DNA of 64,000 nt from Companilactobacillus jidongensis. GTDB taxonomy: Bacteria > Bacillota > Bacilli > Lactobacillales > Lactobacillaceae. How positions within the stretch are numbered: the stretch's first letter is position 1; every line of letters begins with the position of its first letter. Both the position numbers and the translations under genes were made by a program. Shown piece after piece: positions 25,764 through 33,838 of the stretch. The stretch spans positions 1 to 64,000 of the forward strand of contig NZ_RHOP01000008.1 in the NCBI RefSeq assembly GCF_003946575.1. The letters are read 5' to 3'. The notes beneath the pieces were generated by a model. It was not told the DNA's origin, did no database searches, and saw only the letters and a list, made by a program, of their open reading frames with translations.

Positions 25764-26414
25764 ATGGAAGTTTATTTTGTAAGACACGGTCAGACAATAT
25801 TTAATCTAATAAATAGAATGCAGGGATGGTCGGATACTCCACTTACAGAACAAGGCATTGAGGATTTAAAAATAACGGGAAAATATCTTCAGAACACTAA
25901 GTTTGATGCTATTTATAGTTCTGATTTGAAGAGAGCCATGGATACAGCAGAGATAATCAAAAATGAGAATTTGGAAAATCCTCCTAAAATAAAAATAGGT
26001 AGTAACTTTCGAGAAATATTTTTTGGTTTTTTTGAAGGATCGGAGGCTGCAAAAACATGGGGTATGTTAGCAAAACCATACGGTTGTTCTACTCAAAATG
26101 AAGTATCAGAAAAGTATTCTATTGAATTTGCTCGGGAAGTATTGAAAAAAGGAGATCCTAAGCACTGGGCAGAAGATACATCTGATTTGGGAGTTAGGAT
26201 AGAGAGGGCTGTAAAACAGTTATTGGATGAGAATCCTGATGATTCTAGGATTCTTGTTGTAACACACGGTGCGTATATAGAAACTTTACTTTTGAAATAT
26301 TTCAAAAGTAATTTTGATAGCTATAGAGCATTTCCAGACAATGGAAGTATTACTATTACAAATTTGAATAAAGATAAATTTAGTTTAAAAGAATTTAATA
26401 TTGTACCTAAATAA
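25764..26414 (+). CDS. histidine phosphatase family protein (paralogue 1 of 4)
   Basis: The 216-residue enzyme has the RHG motif at the very start (VRHGQT, His8), the substrate loop GWSDTPLT, the YSSDLKRA helix and the second catalytic histidine in VVTHGA. It would dephosphorylate a sugar phosphate or similar metabolite. ATG 25764 is set by CAGGAGGTGA. Family names such as phosphoglycerate mutase should not be read as function here. Three closely similar copies occur at 33047, 58360 and 59065, each at the end of a sugar module. Confidence 0.9.
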   Translation: MEVYFVRHGQTIFNLINRMQGWSDTPLTEQGIEDLKITGKYLQNTKFDAIYSSDLKRAMDTAEIIKNENLENPPKIKIGSNFREIFFGFFEGSEAAKTWGMLAKPYGCSTQNEVSEKYSIEFAREVLKKGDPKHWAEDTSDLGVRIERAVKQLLDENPDDSRILVVTHGAYIETLLLKYFKSNFDSYRAFPDNGSITITNLNKDKFSLKEFNIVPK

Positions 26415-26436
26415 AGCTGAATGCTGTGTCTACGTA

Positions 26437-26465
26437 AGGGATAATCGATGATTATCTCTTTTTTG
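26437..26465 (+). terminator. terminator of module I
   Basis: GATAATC-GAT-GATTATC forms a short AT-rich stem followed by a CTCTTTTTT run. Confidence 0.6.
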
Positions 26466-26513
26466 TTGTAATTTTTGAAGAATTAAAAACTCTGATTTTG
26501 TAAATATACATCA

Positions 26514-26541
26514 GGTCGACCTTTGGGTCGGCTTTTTTTGT
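26514..26541 (+). terminator. terminator, copy 2 of the 28-base repeated element
   Basis: These 28 bases are identical to those at 18989-19016: a GC-rich hairpin with TTT loop and a seven-T run. Confidence 0.75.
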
Positions 26542-26603
26542 GTCCTCAATATTGAGTAGAGAACTTTTCCATTTGATATTGAAAAAAGATGAACTTTAAT
26601 CTT

Positions 26604-26617
26604 TGAAAGCGATCACA
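26604..26617. promoter_or_regulatory. cre site before module II
   Basis: TGAAAGCGATCACA fits TGWAANCGNTNWCA at all 14 positions, 27 bases before the regulator start. Confidence 0.75.
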
Positions 26618-26643
26618 TAGAATTGGGGTTGAGGTAAGGGAAG

Positions 26644-28740
26644 ATGACCAAAAGAACAGATAGGATAATTCATATATTACTTTCTAAACCTAACGGAATG
26701 AAAATACACGAGTTAGGTGAAATGTTAAACGTTTCAGATAGAACAATTAGAAATGAATTGAAAACTATTAATTCGATTTTTAGTAAAAGTGGTCTTTCAG
26801 ATATCTATCAAAATAGAGGATTCATTCGTTTAGATCATTTAAAAGATGATCTAAATAAAATCGAAGATCTTCGCATATTGGGAGATGATGCAGATTATTA
26901 TTCACCAAAAGAAAGATTTGTCATTTTACTTTTTGATGTTTTGATAAAGGATACTCCAGTATTCGTTTATCAGGAGCAGGCAAAACTGAAAATAAGCAAA
27001 AGCACAATTGATGAAGATATGAGAGTACTAAGGAGCTTTCTTGAAAGATATTCCTTGAAGGCTGTCACTAGTGCAAAAGGTGGAGTGCAGATAGAGGGTG
27101 CTGAGAGGTCAATTAGGATGATGATTGCGGATGCAATTACACAGAATACTGACCTTTCTAGATTGATTAGTATTGATTCAACGTATAACAATATTATTTC
27201 TAATAGTATTGAACGATTAATTCCTGTGCAATTAATCGAGGCAGTAAAAAAGATATATTCCGATGAAATTCAAAAAGTAGGTTCGACGGGAAATGTTGCC
27301 AATGATTATCAGCTGATTTTGCATTCGTGTGTTTGGATTCAAAGGATATTGAGTGATAGGCGAATCGTAGCTGAGAGCCATGACAAATGGGTTCCCAGGG
27401 ATGAAAAGATAATTAATTACGTTAATAAATTATCTTCTGATTTTAAATTAGAAAATATTGATGATACAGAGTTTCGCTATATATATTTCGTTCTGAATAG
27501 TTTTAATTCAAATATGAAAAATACTAATAGTGAATGGGTTGAAACACAGATTTTAACTATGCAATTAGTAACATATATGGAAAAACAGTTGTCACTTCCA
27601 CTTTCAACACAAGAGGATTTGTACGAAGGATTATATAATCATCTGACTGGTTTAGTTTACAGGCTTCACGAGAGAATTCAATCGTATAATCCGTTGAAAC
27701 AAATAATCAAAACTAATTATCCAGATATATATGGATACATTGATAGATTTATGAATGATTATTTCAAAGATCAGGATTTTGAAGTATCGGATGACGAAAT
27801 CTGCTATATAACAGTATATTTTGGAACTGCTGAGATGCAAATAGAGCGTGATCAAGAATACAAATATCGAGTAGCCGTTGTCTGTAATTATGGCTTAGCA
27901 ACTGGACATCTGCTAGCGGCAAATTTAGAGAAAAAGTTTAATATCGAAGTTTTAGCAGTATTAAGTGTTTCTGATATTAAGGTTCTATCAAAGCTATCAA
28001 TTGATTTGGTTGTAAAAACTATTCAGGTTGAAACAGGCAGTATTCCGAGCATCAAATTGCCACCGATACCACAAGAAAGTGATTATTTAGTAATTAATAA
28101 TTTTCTAAAAGGACATAAAGCATCTAAAAGATCGCCAAGGGTAAATGCTAACAAGCTATTTGATGATATTTTGGGCTGTGTTAGCGATACGTATCATAGT
28201 GTTACGAATGAATTTATTAAGGATTTATCTAATGAATTCAGGAACAATAATTTATTTGTAAATAAGAAGGAGGTGCAACCAATGCTAGAGGATTTACTAA
28301 CAGATGATAGAATTCAAATTCAGAAAAAAGTTGATAATTGGAAAGAAGCAATTCAATTGGCTGCTCAGCCGTTGGTTGATGACAATGTTATAAATGATCA
28401 TTACGTTCATGCAATGTTAGAAGCGGTTATAAAGTTTGGTCCATATATAGTTATAGGGCCTGGCTTAGCGCTCGCACATGCACGACCTGAAGAAGGTGCC
28501 AATCAATTGGGTGTCAGTGTATTGACATTATCAACACCTGTTAATTTTGGTAACAAAGATAATGATCCAGTTTCTCTCGTATTTTGTCTATCAGCTGTAA
28601 ATAATTATTCACATCTGAATATTATGAAAGCAATTGTTCAATTAGTGTCAGATCCAGGAAGAATTGAAAAATTATCTGGAATCAAAGATTTAGAGAGTTT
28701 TAAAGAAACACTGTTTGAAAAGAAAACACAAAATAATTAG
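26644..28740 (+). CDS. PRD-containing transcriptional regulator with fused EIIA domain
   Basis: This 698-residue regulator has an N-terminal HTH (GMKIHELGEMLNVSDRTIRNEL, 18-39), a second HTH region (about 105-155), PRD1 (about 185-300, His228), PRD2 (about 305-400, His333 and His342), an EIIB-like domain with Cys414 (VVCNYGLATG) and an ascorbate-type EIIA (547-698, active His in LALAHARPE). It heads module II, 14 bases before PTS IIB. No separate EIIA gene exists in the module, so this domain may also be the phosphate donor to IIB. An internal ribosome site at the domain border is described separately. The module is under a cre site. Confidence 0.92.
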   Translation: MTKRTDRIIHILLSKPNGMKIHELGEMLNVSDRTIRNELKTINSIFSKSGLSDIYQNRGFIRLDHLKDDLNKIEDLRILGDDADYYSPKERFVILLFDVLIKDTPVFVYQEQAKLKISKSTIDEDMRVLRSFLERYSLKAVTSAKGGVQIEGAERSIRMMIADAITQNTDLSRLISIDSTYNNIISNSIERLIPVQLIEAVKKIYSDEIQKVGSTGNVANDYQLILHSCVWIQRILSDRRIVAESHDKWVPRDEKIINYVNKLSSDFKLENIDDTEFRYIYFVLNSFNSNMKNTNSEWVETQILTMQLVTYMEKQLSLPLSTQEDLYEGLYNHLTGLVYRLHERIQSYNPLKQIIKTNYPDIYGYIDRFMNDYFKDQDFEVSDDEICYITVYFGTAEMQIERDQEYKYRVAVVCNYGLATGHLLAANLEKKFNIEVLAVLSVSDIKVLSKLSIDLVVKTIQVETGSIPSIKLPPIPQESDYLVINNFLKGHKASKRSPRVNANKLFDDILGCVSDTYHSVTNEFIKDLSNEFRNNNLFVNKKEVQPMLEDLLTDDRIQIQKKVDNWKEAIQLAAQPLVDDNVINDHYVHAMLEAVIKFGPYIVIGPGLALAHARPEEGANQLGVSVLTLSTPVNFGNKDNDPVSLVFCLSAVNNYSHLNIMKAIVQLVSDPGRIEKLSGIKDLESFKETLFEKKTQNN
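28267..28275 (+). promoter_or_regulatory. internal ribosome binding site inside the PRD regulator gene
   Basis: AAGGAGGTG lies 8 bases (from GGAGG) before an in-frame ATG at 28282, codon 547 of the regulator. It is as good as any ribosome site in the window. Confidence 0.6.
28282..28740 (+). CDS. possible free EIIA made by internal start within the regulator gene
   Basis: Starting at ATG 28282 would give a 152-residue stand-alone EIIA ending at the same stop codon as the regulator. Its N-terminus (MLEDLLTDDRIQIQ) aligns without gaps with the true N-terminus of the module I EIIA (MIEKIIQEDLIKLN), and both reach the conserved W-K-(D/E)-A and AQPLVDD at the same distance. Module II has IIB and IIC genes but no EIIA gene, so a free EIIA would complete the permease. 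This is inference from the ribosome site and alignment; expression is not shown. Confidence 0.5.
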   Translation: MLEDLLTDDRIQIQKKVDNWKEAIQLAAQPLVDDNVINDHYVHAMLEAVIKFGPYIVIGPGLALAHARPEEGANQLGVSVLTLSTPVNFGNKDNDPVSLVFCLSAVNNYSHLNIMKAIVQLVSDPGRIEKLSGIKDLESFKETLFEKKTQNN

Positions 28741-28754
28741 AGGAGATATTAATT

Positions 28755-29054
28755 ATGGCAAAAAAACTTAAAATCTTTTTCATTTGTGGAGCTGGTTTGG
28801 GCAGCAGTCTTGCCTGTCAAATGACTGCTGAAGATGTGTTAAGTAAATATGGATTGGATGAATCTATGGATCACGAGGCGATTTCATCAACACCTGGTTT
28901 GAGAACAGATATCATCGTTTCGGCAGAGAATTTTAAGCCACAATTTGAAAAATTTGATTTGGATCCAGCAATTAGATTTGTATTTTTGCACAATATCGTA
29001 GATCAAAAAGAAATTGAGGAGAAACTAATTCCAGTTATTAAGGAACTAGAATAA
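28755..29054 (+). CDS. PTS EIIB component, ascorbate type
   Basis: The 99-residue IIB protein has its phosphocysteine at position 11 (FFICGAGLGSSLACQ). It follows the PRD/EIIA protein by 14 bases, with GAGGAG before the ATG, and precedes its IIC partner. It is related to but clearly distinct from the module I IIB. Confidence 0.92.
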   Translation: MAKKLKIFFICGAGLGSSLACQMTAEDVLSKYGLDESMDHEAISSTPGLRTDIIVSAENFKPQFEKFDLDPAIRFVFLHNIVDQKEIEEKLIPVIKELE

Positions 29055-29080
29055 TTTAATCGGATAAGGGGTGACTAGTC

Positions 29081-30370
29081 ATGGTTGTTATTAAATTTAT
29101 TATTGATAATATTTTGACTCAAGCTGCGATAACCATTGCTTTGATTGCTGCATTGGGTTTGATTCTCCAGAGAAAGTCTTTTGGTAGCGTACTTGCCGGG
29201 ACATTTAAGACATTGCTTGGATTTGAAGTTTTGTCTGCCGGTTCTTCCATTATCGTTGCCAGTTTGACCTATTTTGGAAAAATTTTCTCACATGGTTTCC
29301 ATTTAAGGGGGATTGTTCCCAGCATTGAGGCCATAAATGGTCAAGCAATGAATCAACTGGGATTGGGTAATGAAATTGCTTTGACGTTTTTAGGTATTTT
29401 TATTGTAAATATTATAATTGCAAGATTTAGTCCATGGAAATATATTTTCCTAACAGGACAAGCACTTCTTTGGATGGCAACTATGACTACGATCGGTGGT
29501 CATGCTGCAGGTCTAAGTGGTTTTCCGCTAATAGCTTTGGGAAGTGTTATAGGTGGTATATTTGCCGTTGCTATGCCTGCTGTTGCACAACCAATTGTTA
29601 GAAAAATTACGGGTAATGATGCGATTGCTCTGGGACACTTTTGTACCGTAGGTTACATGGTTGAATCAGGTGCTGCATGGTTGTTCGGTGAACGTGGTGA
29701 AAAAAAACATTCACTAGAAGATATGAAGCTACCAAAGAGTTTGGAATTTATGCAAGACACATATCTATCCGTAATGGTAGTTATGGTTCCGTTATATCTT
29801 GTTACGGCAGCATTTGCTGGTCCTAAGTATGGAGCAATCGGTGCTGGTGGCATGAATTATATGATGTTTGCATTCTTACAAGCCATTCAATTCGTTGTTG
29901 GTGTCTACGTATTGCTAGCCGGAGTAAGACTATTACTTGGTGAAATTGTTCCAGCTTTCCGTGGTATTGCTATGAAACTTGTTCCAAATTCAAAACCTGC
30001 GCTGGATTGTCCAGTTCTGTTCCCATATTCACCAAATTCAGTAATTATTGGATTTATTACAACAACGATTGGAACAGTCATTGGGATGTTTTTCCTACCA
30101 GTATTCGGATTAGCCGTTATTTTGCCTGGTATGTTAACTAACTTCTTTGCTGGTGGTACTGCTGGTATCTTTGGTAATGCAGTTGGTGGTCGTCGTGGCG
30201 CAATTATTGGTGGTGTTATTCACGGACTATTTATTACATTGCTACCCGCACTATTAGTAGGAGTTCTAACACATATGGGATTCACCAATGCCTCAGCAAC
30301 AGATTCAGATACAATCGTAGCTTGCTTAATGTATGCATGGATAATTTCACCAATTCTTAAGGCAGTTTAA
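29081..30370 (+). CDS. PTS EIIC component, ascorbate (UlaA/SgaT) type
   Basis: The 429-residue membrane permease has about eleven hydrophobic segments and family motifs GFEVLSAGSSII, PALDCPVLFPYSPNSV and FFAGGTAGIFGNAVGGRRGAI. It takes phosphate from the preceding IIB. The substrate is unknown; the neighbouring class II aldolase and DERA-like domain suggest a ketose or a deoxy sugar. GGGGTGA precedes the start. Confidence 0.92.
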   Translation: MVVIKFIIDNILTQAAITIALIAALGLILQRKSFGSVLAGTFKTLLGFEVLSAGSSIIVASLTYFGKIFSHGFHLRGIVPSIEAINGQAMNQLGLGNEIALTFLGIFIVNIIIARFSPWKYIFLTGQALLWMATMTTIGGHAAGLSGFPLIALGSVIGGIFAVAMPAVAQPIVRKITGNDAIALGHFCTVGYMVESGAAWLFGERGEKKHSLEDMKLPKSLEFMQDTYLSVMVVMVPLYLVTAAFAGPKYGAIGAGGMNYMMFAFLQAIQFVVGVYVLLAGVRLLLGEIVPAFRGIAMKLVPNSKPALDCPVLFPYSPNSVIIGFITTTIGTVIGMFFLPVFGLAVILPGMLTNFFAGGTAGIFGNAVGGRRGAIIGGVIHGLFITLLPALLVGVLTHMGFTNASATDSDTIVACLMYAWIISPILKAV

Positions 30371-30381
30371 GGAGGTAAAAC

Positions 30382-30777
30382 ATGTTTGGTTTATTTAATA
30401 ATAAAAAAGAAAAAAAACCAGTTGAGGAGACGAAAGTCCAATTAACTGATGAAGAAAAAAGTACTTTGAATAATGAAATTCAATCATTGAAGGCGGTTGT
30501 TAAAGAGCAATCTGGTAATGACAAAATTGTTACTTTAAATAATTTGGGATCTACGTATGAAAAATTAGATGATAAAAATAATGCAATCAAGTATTACGAA
30601 GACAGTCTAAATGAAAAAGAACAATTTGGAGATGCGTACAACGCATTACTTAAATTGTACGAAGAAAAAAGAAAAGAAGCTGCATATCAAAAGAATGATG
30701 ATGGTATTCAAAAGTATGTCGGGAAAATGGATGATTTAATGAGCATTTCAAAACGTGTCTTAAAATCAAATTACTAA
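30382..30777 (+). CDS. small TPR-like protein in a PTS operon
   Basis: The 131-residue product starts MFGLFNNKKEKK, then has a charged coiled-coil-like stretch (about 20-50) and one to two TPR-like units (NNLGSTYEKLDDKNNAIKYY and GDAYNALLKLYEEKRKEA). No catalytic motif is visible. It lies 12 bases after the PTS IIC gene with AAGGAGG before ATG and 17 bases before the aldolase, so it is clearly part of the operon. A scaffold or adaptor role is a guess from the TPR pattern only. Confidence 0.8.
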   Translation: MFGLFNNKKEKKPVEETKVQLTDEEKSTLNNEIQSLKAVVKEQSGNDKIVTLNNLGSTYEKLDDKNNAIKYYEDSLNEKEQFGDAYNALLKLYEEKRKEAAYQKNDDGIQKYVGKMDDLMSISKRVLKSNY

Positions 30778-30793
30778 TTGGAGGATTTATATA

Positions 30794-31657
30794 ATGTATA
30801 AAACGTTAGCATCAGTATTAAAAGAAGCAGAAGAATTGGATTATACCGTTGGAGCATTTAATGCACATAATCTAGAAATGGTACCAAGTATGATTGAAGC
30901 TGCACGTGATTCAGGTTCACCAATTATTATACAAACAAGTGTTTCAACTGCACGTTACGTTGGCATGAGTAACTTCGTTGCTGTATGTAAGTCAATGTCA
31001 GACAAAGAAGCTGTAGATGTAGTATTACATCTAGATCACGCTAGAGACTTAACTGATATTAAAGATGCTATTGATGCAGGATATAGTTCAGTAATGTTTG
31101 ATGGTTCGTTATTACCATTTAAGGAAAACATCGCTAAAACAAAGCGCGTGATTGAGTATGCACATGGTCACGGAGTGTCTGTTGAAGCGGAAATAGGTAC
31201 TATCGGTGGTACTGAAGAAGGATTCACAGTTAAAGAGGGACAATACACGGATCCTAAGGACGCAATTGAGTTTGTAAAAGAATGTGATGTAGATGCATTG
31301 GCTGTTGGTATTGGGACTCACCACGGTCAATTCCAATCAAAGACTAAGTTAAATTTCCCATTACTTGAGGAAATCCATGCCGATATTGACAAACCATTGG
31401 TTGTACATGGTGGAACCGGTGTTAATGAGGATGATTATCACCGTTTGACAGAAAACGGAATTCGTAAATTCAATGTTGGTACAGAATTATTGGTTGCTTG
31501 GACTAGAACAGCTCAAGAATACTTTGGAAAAACTGAAGTTAATAATTCACTTAGAAATAATATAATGCCATGTAACAAGGCGGTACATGATATTATTGCG
31601 CACAAGATTGACTTGTTTATGAATAAGAAAAGCCCAATTTCAGCGGTTACAGAATAA
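30794..31657 (+). CDS. class II fructose/tagatose-bisphosphate-type aldolase
   Basis: The 287-residue zinc aldolase of the FbaA/GatY/KbaY family has metal-ligand histidines in LHLDHARD (about 80), in GTHHGQF (about 176) and in VVHGGTGV (about 202), and the phosphate-binding end of the barrel in RKFNVGTEL. It would cleave a ketose phosphate to dihydroxyacetone phosphate and an aldehyde. The usual LDHG is LDHA here. Its place after the PTS genes of module II suggests it acts on the imported sugar phosphate or its isomerised form. Confidence 0.9.
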   Translation: MYKTLASVLKEAEELDYTVGAFNAHNLEMVPSMIEAARDSGSPIIIQTSVSTARYVGMSNFVAVCKSMSDKEAVDVVLHLDHARDLTDIKDAIDAGYSSVMFDGSLLPFKENIAKTKRVIEYAHGHGVSVEAEIGTIGGTEEGFTVKEGQYTDPKDAIEFVKECDVDALAVGIGTHHGQFQSKTKLNFPLLEEIHADIDKPLVVHGGTGVNEDDYHRLTENGIRKFNVGTELLVAWTRTAQEYFGKTEVNNSLRNNIMPCNKAVHDIIAHKIDLFMNKKSPISAVTE

Positions 31658-31664
31658 AAAATAA

Positions 31665-31695
31665 AAAGGGTTTCTGCTGAGTGCAGAAACTCTTT
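31665..31695 (+). terminator. hairpin between aldolase and kinase-DERA genes (attenuator?)
   Basis: GTTTCTGC / GCAGAAAC (8 bp, 5-base loop) is followed by TCTTTTAT. It may be a partial terminator that lowers expression of the downstream genes. Confidence 0.55.
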
Positions 31696-31716
31696 TATAT
31701 TATTGGAGGAATTATT

Positions 31717-32976
31717 TTGAAAAAAACATTGTTGTTAATGGCAGGGTCACCAGGAACGGGTAAATCCTATTTTGATAGAATGATACGAGAAAAAATTTCA
31801 GGTCTTGTAGAATTATCCATCGATGTAGAAAAAGAATATCTTTATGATAAATATGGATTTAGTAATTTAGATGAGAAAGAAATGCTTGACTATGAGGCAT
31901 TACAGCTTTACTTGGAGAAAGTTAAAACCGAAATGGAAAAAGGAAATTCAATTATCTCTGATTATCCGTTTAGTCTTAAACAATGGGGTACTTTGAAGAG
32001 ATTAAGTGATAAGTTTGAATATCAAGATATTTCCGTAGTTTTGACGGCGGATATTGATACTTTGTATGAACGCCAGATAAAACGTGATCTAGATCCGGAA
32101 CGACACTTAGGACATTTAATGAATCATTATCAACCTGGAGATGTATTAAAAGATAGGAGTAAGGCAGATATAAAACCAACAAAAGAAGAGTTGAAAAACT
32201 TTTTAACAGGCAAAAAGTATGATGATTTTTCTTTAGGAAAAGTATTCAAAGTAGATGTCTCAGATTTTTCTAAGGTTGATTATAAAGGAATTATTGATAA
32301 AATATCAGAAATAATGCAAAGCCATGAACCTTTAAATAGTTTTATTGATCATACTTTGCTTAAACCTGATGCAACTAAGACCGACGTTGAGAATATGATA
32401 AATGAAGCCAAAGAATATAAGTTCTGTTCAGTTATGGTAAATCCATTTTGGGTGGAATATGTCAGTTCACAGTTAAAAGACACAAACGTTAAAACCGCTA
32501 CAGTAATAGGGTTTCCCTTGGGAGCAAACACAACAACAGTTAAAGAATTTGAATTAGAGAATGCAATACAAAATGGTGCGGATGAACTGGACATGGTTAT
32601 GAATATCGGGATGTTTAAAGCTGGGAACTATACATATGTTGGCAATGAGATAAAAACACTTGCAAGGCTAGCACATGGAAGCAAACGAATTTTAAAAGTT
32701 ATTATTGAAACTTCATTTCTTACTGATGAAGAAAAGGCAAAAGCTGCAGAAATCGTTTCGAATAATGGTGCAGATTTTGTTAAAACCTCTACAGGTTTCT
32801 CTTCAAAAGGTGCTAGCGCTCATGATGTAGCTATTTTAAAAAAGAATGTTGGGCCTAATACACTAGTCAAAGCATCTGGTGGTATTCATTCGTATACTGA
32901 GGCTATGGAAATGATTAAGAATGGTGCATCTAGATTAGGTACGAGTCAAAGCATATCAATCGTTAATAAAAAGTAA
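31717..32976 (+). CDS. fusion of a P-loop kinase-like domain and deoxyribose-phosphate aldolase (DeoC)
   Basis: One uninterrupted 419-residue protein joins two domains. Residues 1-205 form a P-loop NTPase with Walker A GSPGTGKS (10-17) and a lid-like RQIKRDLDPERH (119-130), resembling small-molecule kinases of the AAA_33/zeta type. Residues 206-419 are a DeoC-type class I aldolase with FIDHTLLKPDAT (209-220), the Asp in ELDMVMNIG (292), Schiff-base Lys356 in DFVKTSTGF and Lys385 in LVKASGG, all catalytic positions kept. TTG 31717 is the start behind GGAGGA; a GTG at 31681 lies inside the upstream hairpin. The kinase might phosphorylate the sugar that the aldolase splits, but the substrate is unknown. 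Confidence 0.88.
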   Translation: MKKTLLLMAGSPGTGKSYFDRMIREKISGLVELSIDVEKEYLYDKYGFSNLDEKEMLDYEALQLYLEKVKTEMEKGNSIISDYPFSLKQWGTLKRLSDKFEYQDISVVLTADIDTLYERQIKRDLDPERHLGHLMNHYQPGDVLKDRSKADIKPTKEELKNFLTGKKYDDFSLGKVFKVDVSDFSKVDYKGIIDKISEIMQSHEPLNSFIDHTLLKPDATKTDVENMINEAKEYKFCSVMVNPFWVEYVSSQLKDTNVKTATVIGFPLGANTTTVKEFELENAIQNGADELDMVMNIGMFKAGNYTYVGNEIKTLARLAHGSKRILKVIIETSFLTDEEKAKAAEIVSNNGADFVKTSTGFSSKGASAHDVAILKKNVGPNTLVKASGGIHSYTEAMEMIKNGASRLGTSQSISIVNKK

Positions 32977-32991
32977 ATTTTAATAAATAAG

Positions 32992-33029
32992 CTAGGGGAA
33001 TGTCGGTCTTTGGCATTTCCCTAGTTTTC
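32992..33029 (+). terminator. terminator after the kinase-DERA gene
   Basis: CTAGGGGAATG / CATTTCCCTAG (one G-U pair) is followed by TTTTCT. The next gene starts 18 bases later and may be reached by read-through. Confidence 0.8.
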
Positions 33030-33046
33030 TAGTGTGGGAGGTAAAG

Positions 33047-33697
33047 ATGGAAATATATTTTATAAGACATGGGCAAACGTTGTTTAATTTGATGGATAAA
33101 ATGCAAGGATGGTCAGATACACCATTAACAAAACAAGGAATTGATGATTTGAAAAAGACTGGAAAGTATCTTGAAAATGTTCACTTTGATGCATTGTATA
33201 GTTCTGATTTAAAAAGAGCAATTGATACTGCAAATATTATCAAAAAGGAAAATAAAGTGAGTTCATTAGATTTAAGAATTAGTCAGAACTTTCGTGAAAT
33301 TTCATTTGGATCTTTGGAAGGCTTGAATAGTACAGAATTGTGGAAAAAGTTAGCAAAGCCTTACGGATTTACTAATCAAATAGATTTCGCAAAAAAATAT
33401 TCAATGGAATTTACAAGGAGTGTTATGAAAAAAGCAGACCCATGGGGATATGCCGAAGATTACAATGATTTGTTAGTTCGTTTTAATAATGGATTAAATA
33501 AATTAAGAAAAGAAAATGCCAATGATTCTCGAATTCTTGTGGTCACACATGGGACTTTAATTGAAACGATTATTTTAGAATATTTCAAACCTAAAGTCGA
33601 TGTTACACAATCATTTCCTGAAAATGGAAGTATTACGAAGGCACTTTTGACAAACGATACCTTTAAAGTGGTTGAATATAATATATTACCTAAATAG
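33047..33697 (+). CDS. histidine phosphatase family protein (paralogue 2 of 4)
   Basis: The 216-residue protein has IRHGQT (His8), GWSDTPLT, YSSDLKRA and VVTHGT, with FPENGSIT near the end. ATG 33047 is set by GGGAGG, not the GTG at 33032. It closes module II as paralogue 1 closes module I. It probably removes phosphate from a sugar phosphate of the module to relieve sugar-phosphate stress, or acts on a dead-end product; this is inference. Confidence 0.9.
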   Translation: MEIYFIRHGQTLFNLMDKMQGWSDTPLTKQGIDDLKKTGKYLENVHFDALYSSDLKRAIDTANIIKKENKVSSLDLRISQNFREISFGSLEGLNSTELWKKLAKPYGFTNQIDFAKKYSMEFTRSVMKKADPWGYAEDYNDLLVRFNNGLNKLRKENANDSRILVVTHGTLIETIILEYFKPKVDVTQSFPENGSITKALLTNDTFKVVEYNILPK

Positions 33698-33746
33698 TAC
33701 AACACATTAAAAGTAATTTGGATTCATTGCTTGTAATATTTGGAAA

Positions 33747-33772
33747 GTCATCACATGTTAGTGTAGTATAAT
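33747..33772 (+). promoter_or_regulatory. gntR promoter region with operator half-site GTCATCACATG
   Basis: GTCATCACATG (33747-33757) lies just upstream of a TATAAT -10 box (33767-33772). The related GTCATCTGATG lies in the spacer of the MFS operon promoter at 34529, and an inverted copy (CATATGATGAC) is at 33813-33823. This fits autoregulation by the GntR protein. Confidence 0.55.
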
Positions 33773-33812
33773 AAATGTATAGAAATAAAGCTTATTAATA
33801 TTTTGACAAATA

Positions 33813-33823
33813 CATATGATGAC
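33813..33823. promoter_or_regulatory. inverted copy of the GTCATC-x2-ATG motif
   Basis: CATATGATGAC is the complement of GTCATCATATG. It ends 15 bases before the gntR start codon and pairs with the copy at 33747. Confidence 0.5.
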
Positions 33824-33838
33824 TTGGAGGGATATGTT

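Noticed and set aside
33032-33046. Upstream starts for several + strand genes (such as 25728, 33032, 33803, 54917, 55635)
   Set aside because: In each case a better-spaced ribosome site points to a later ATG, and paralogues or family lengths agree with the later start.
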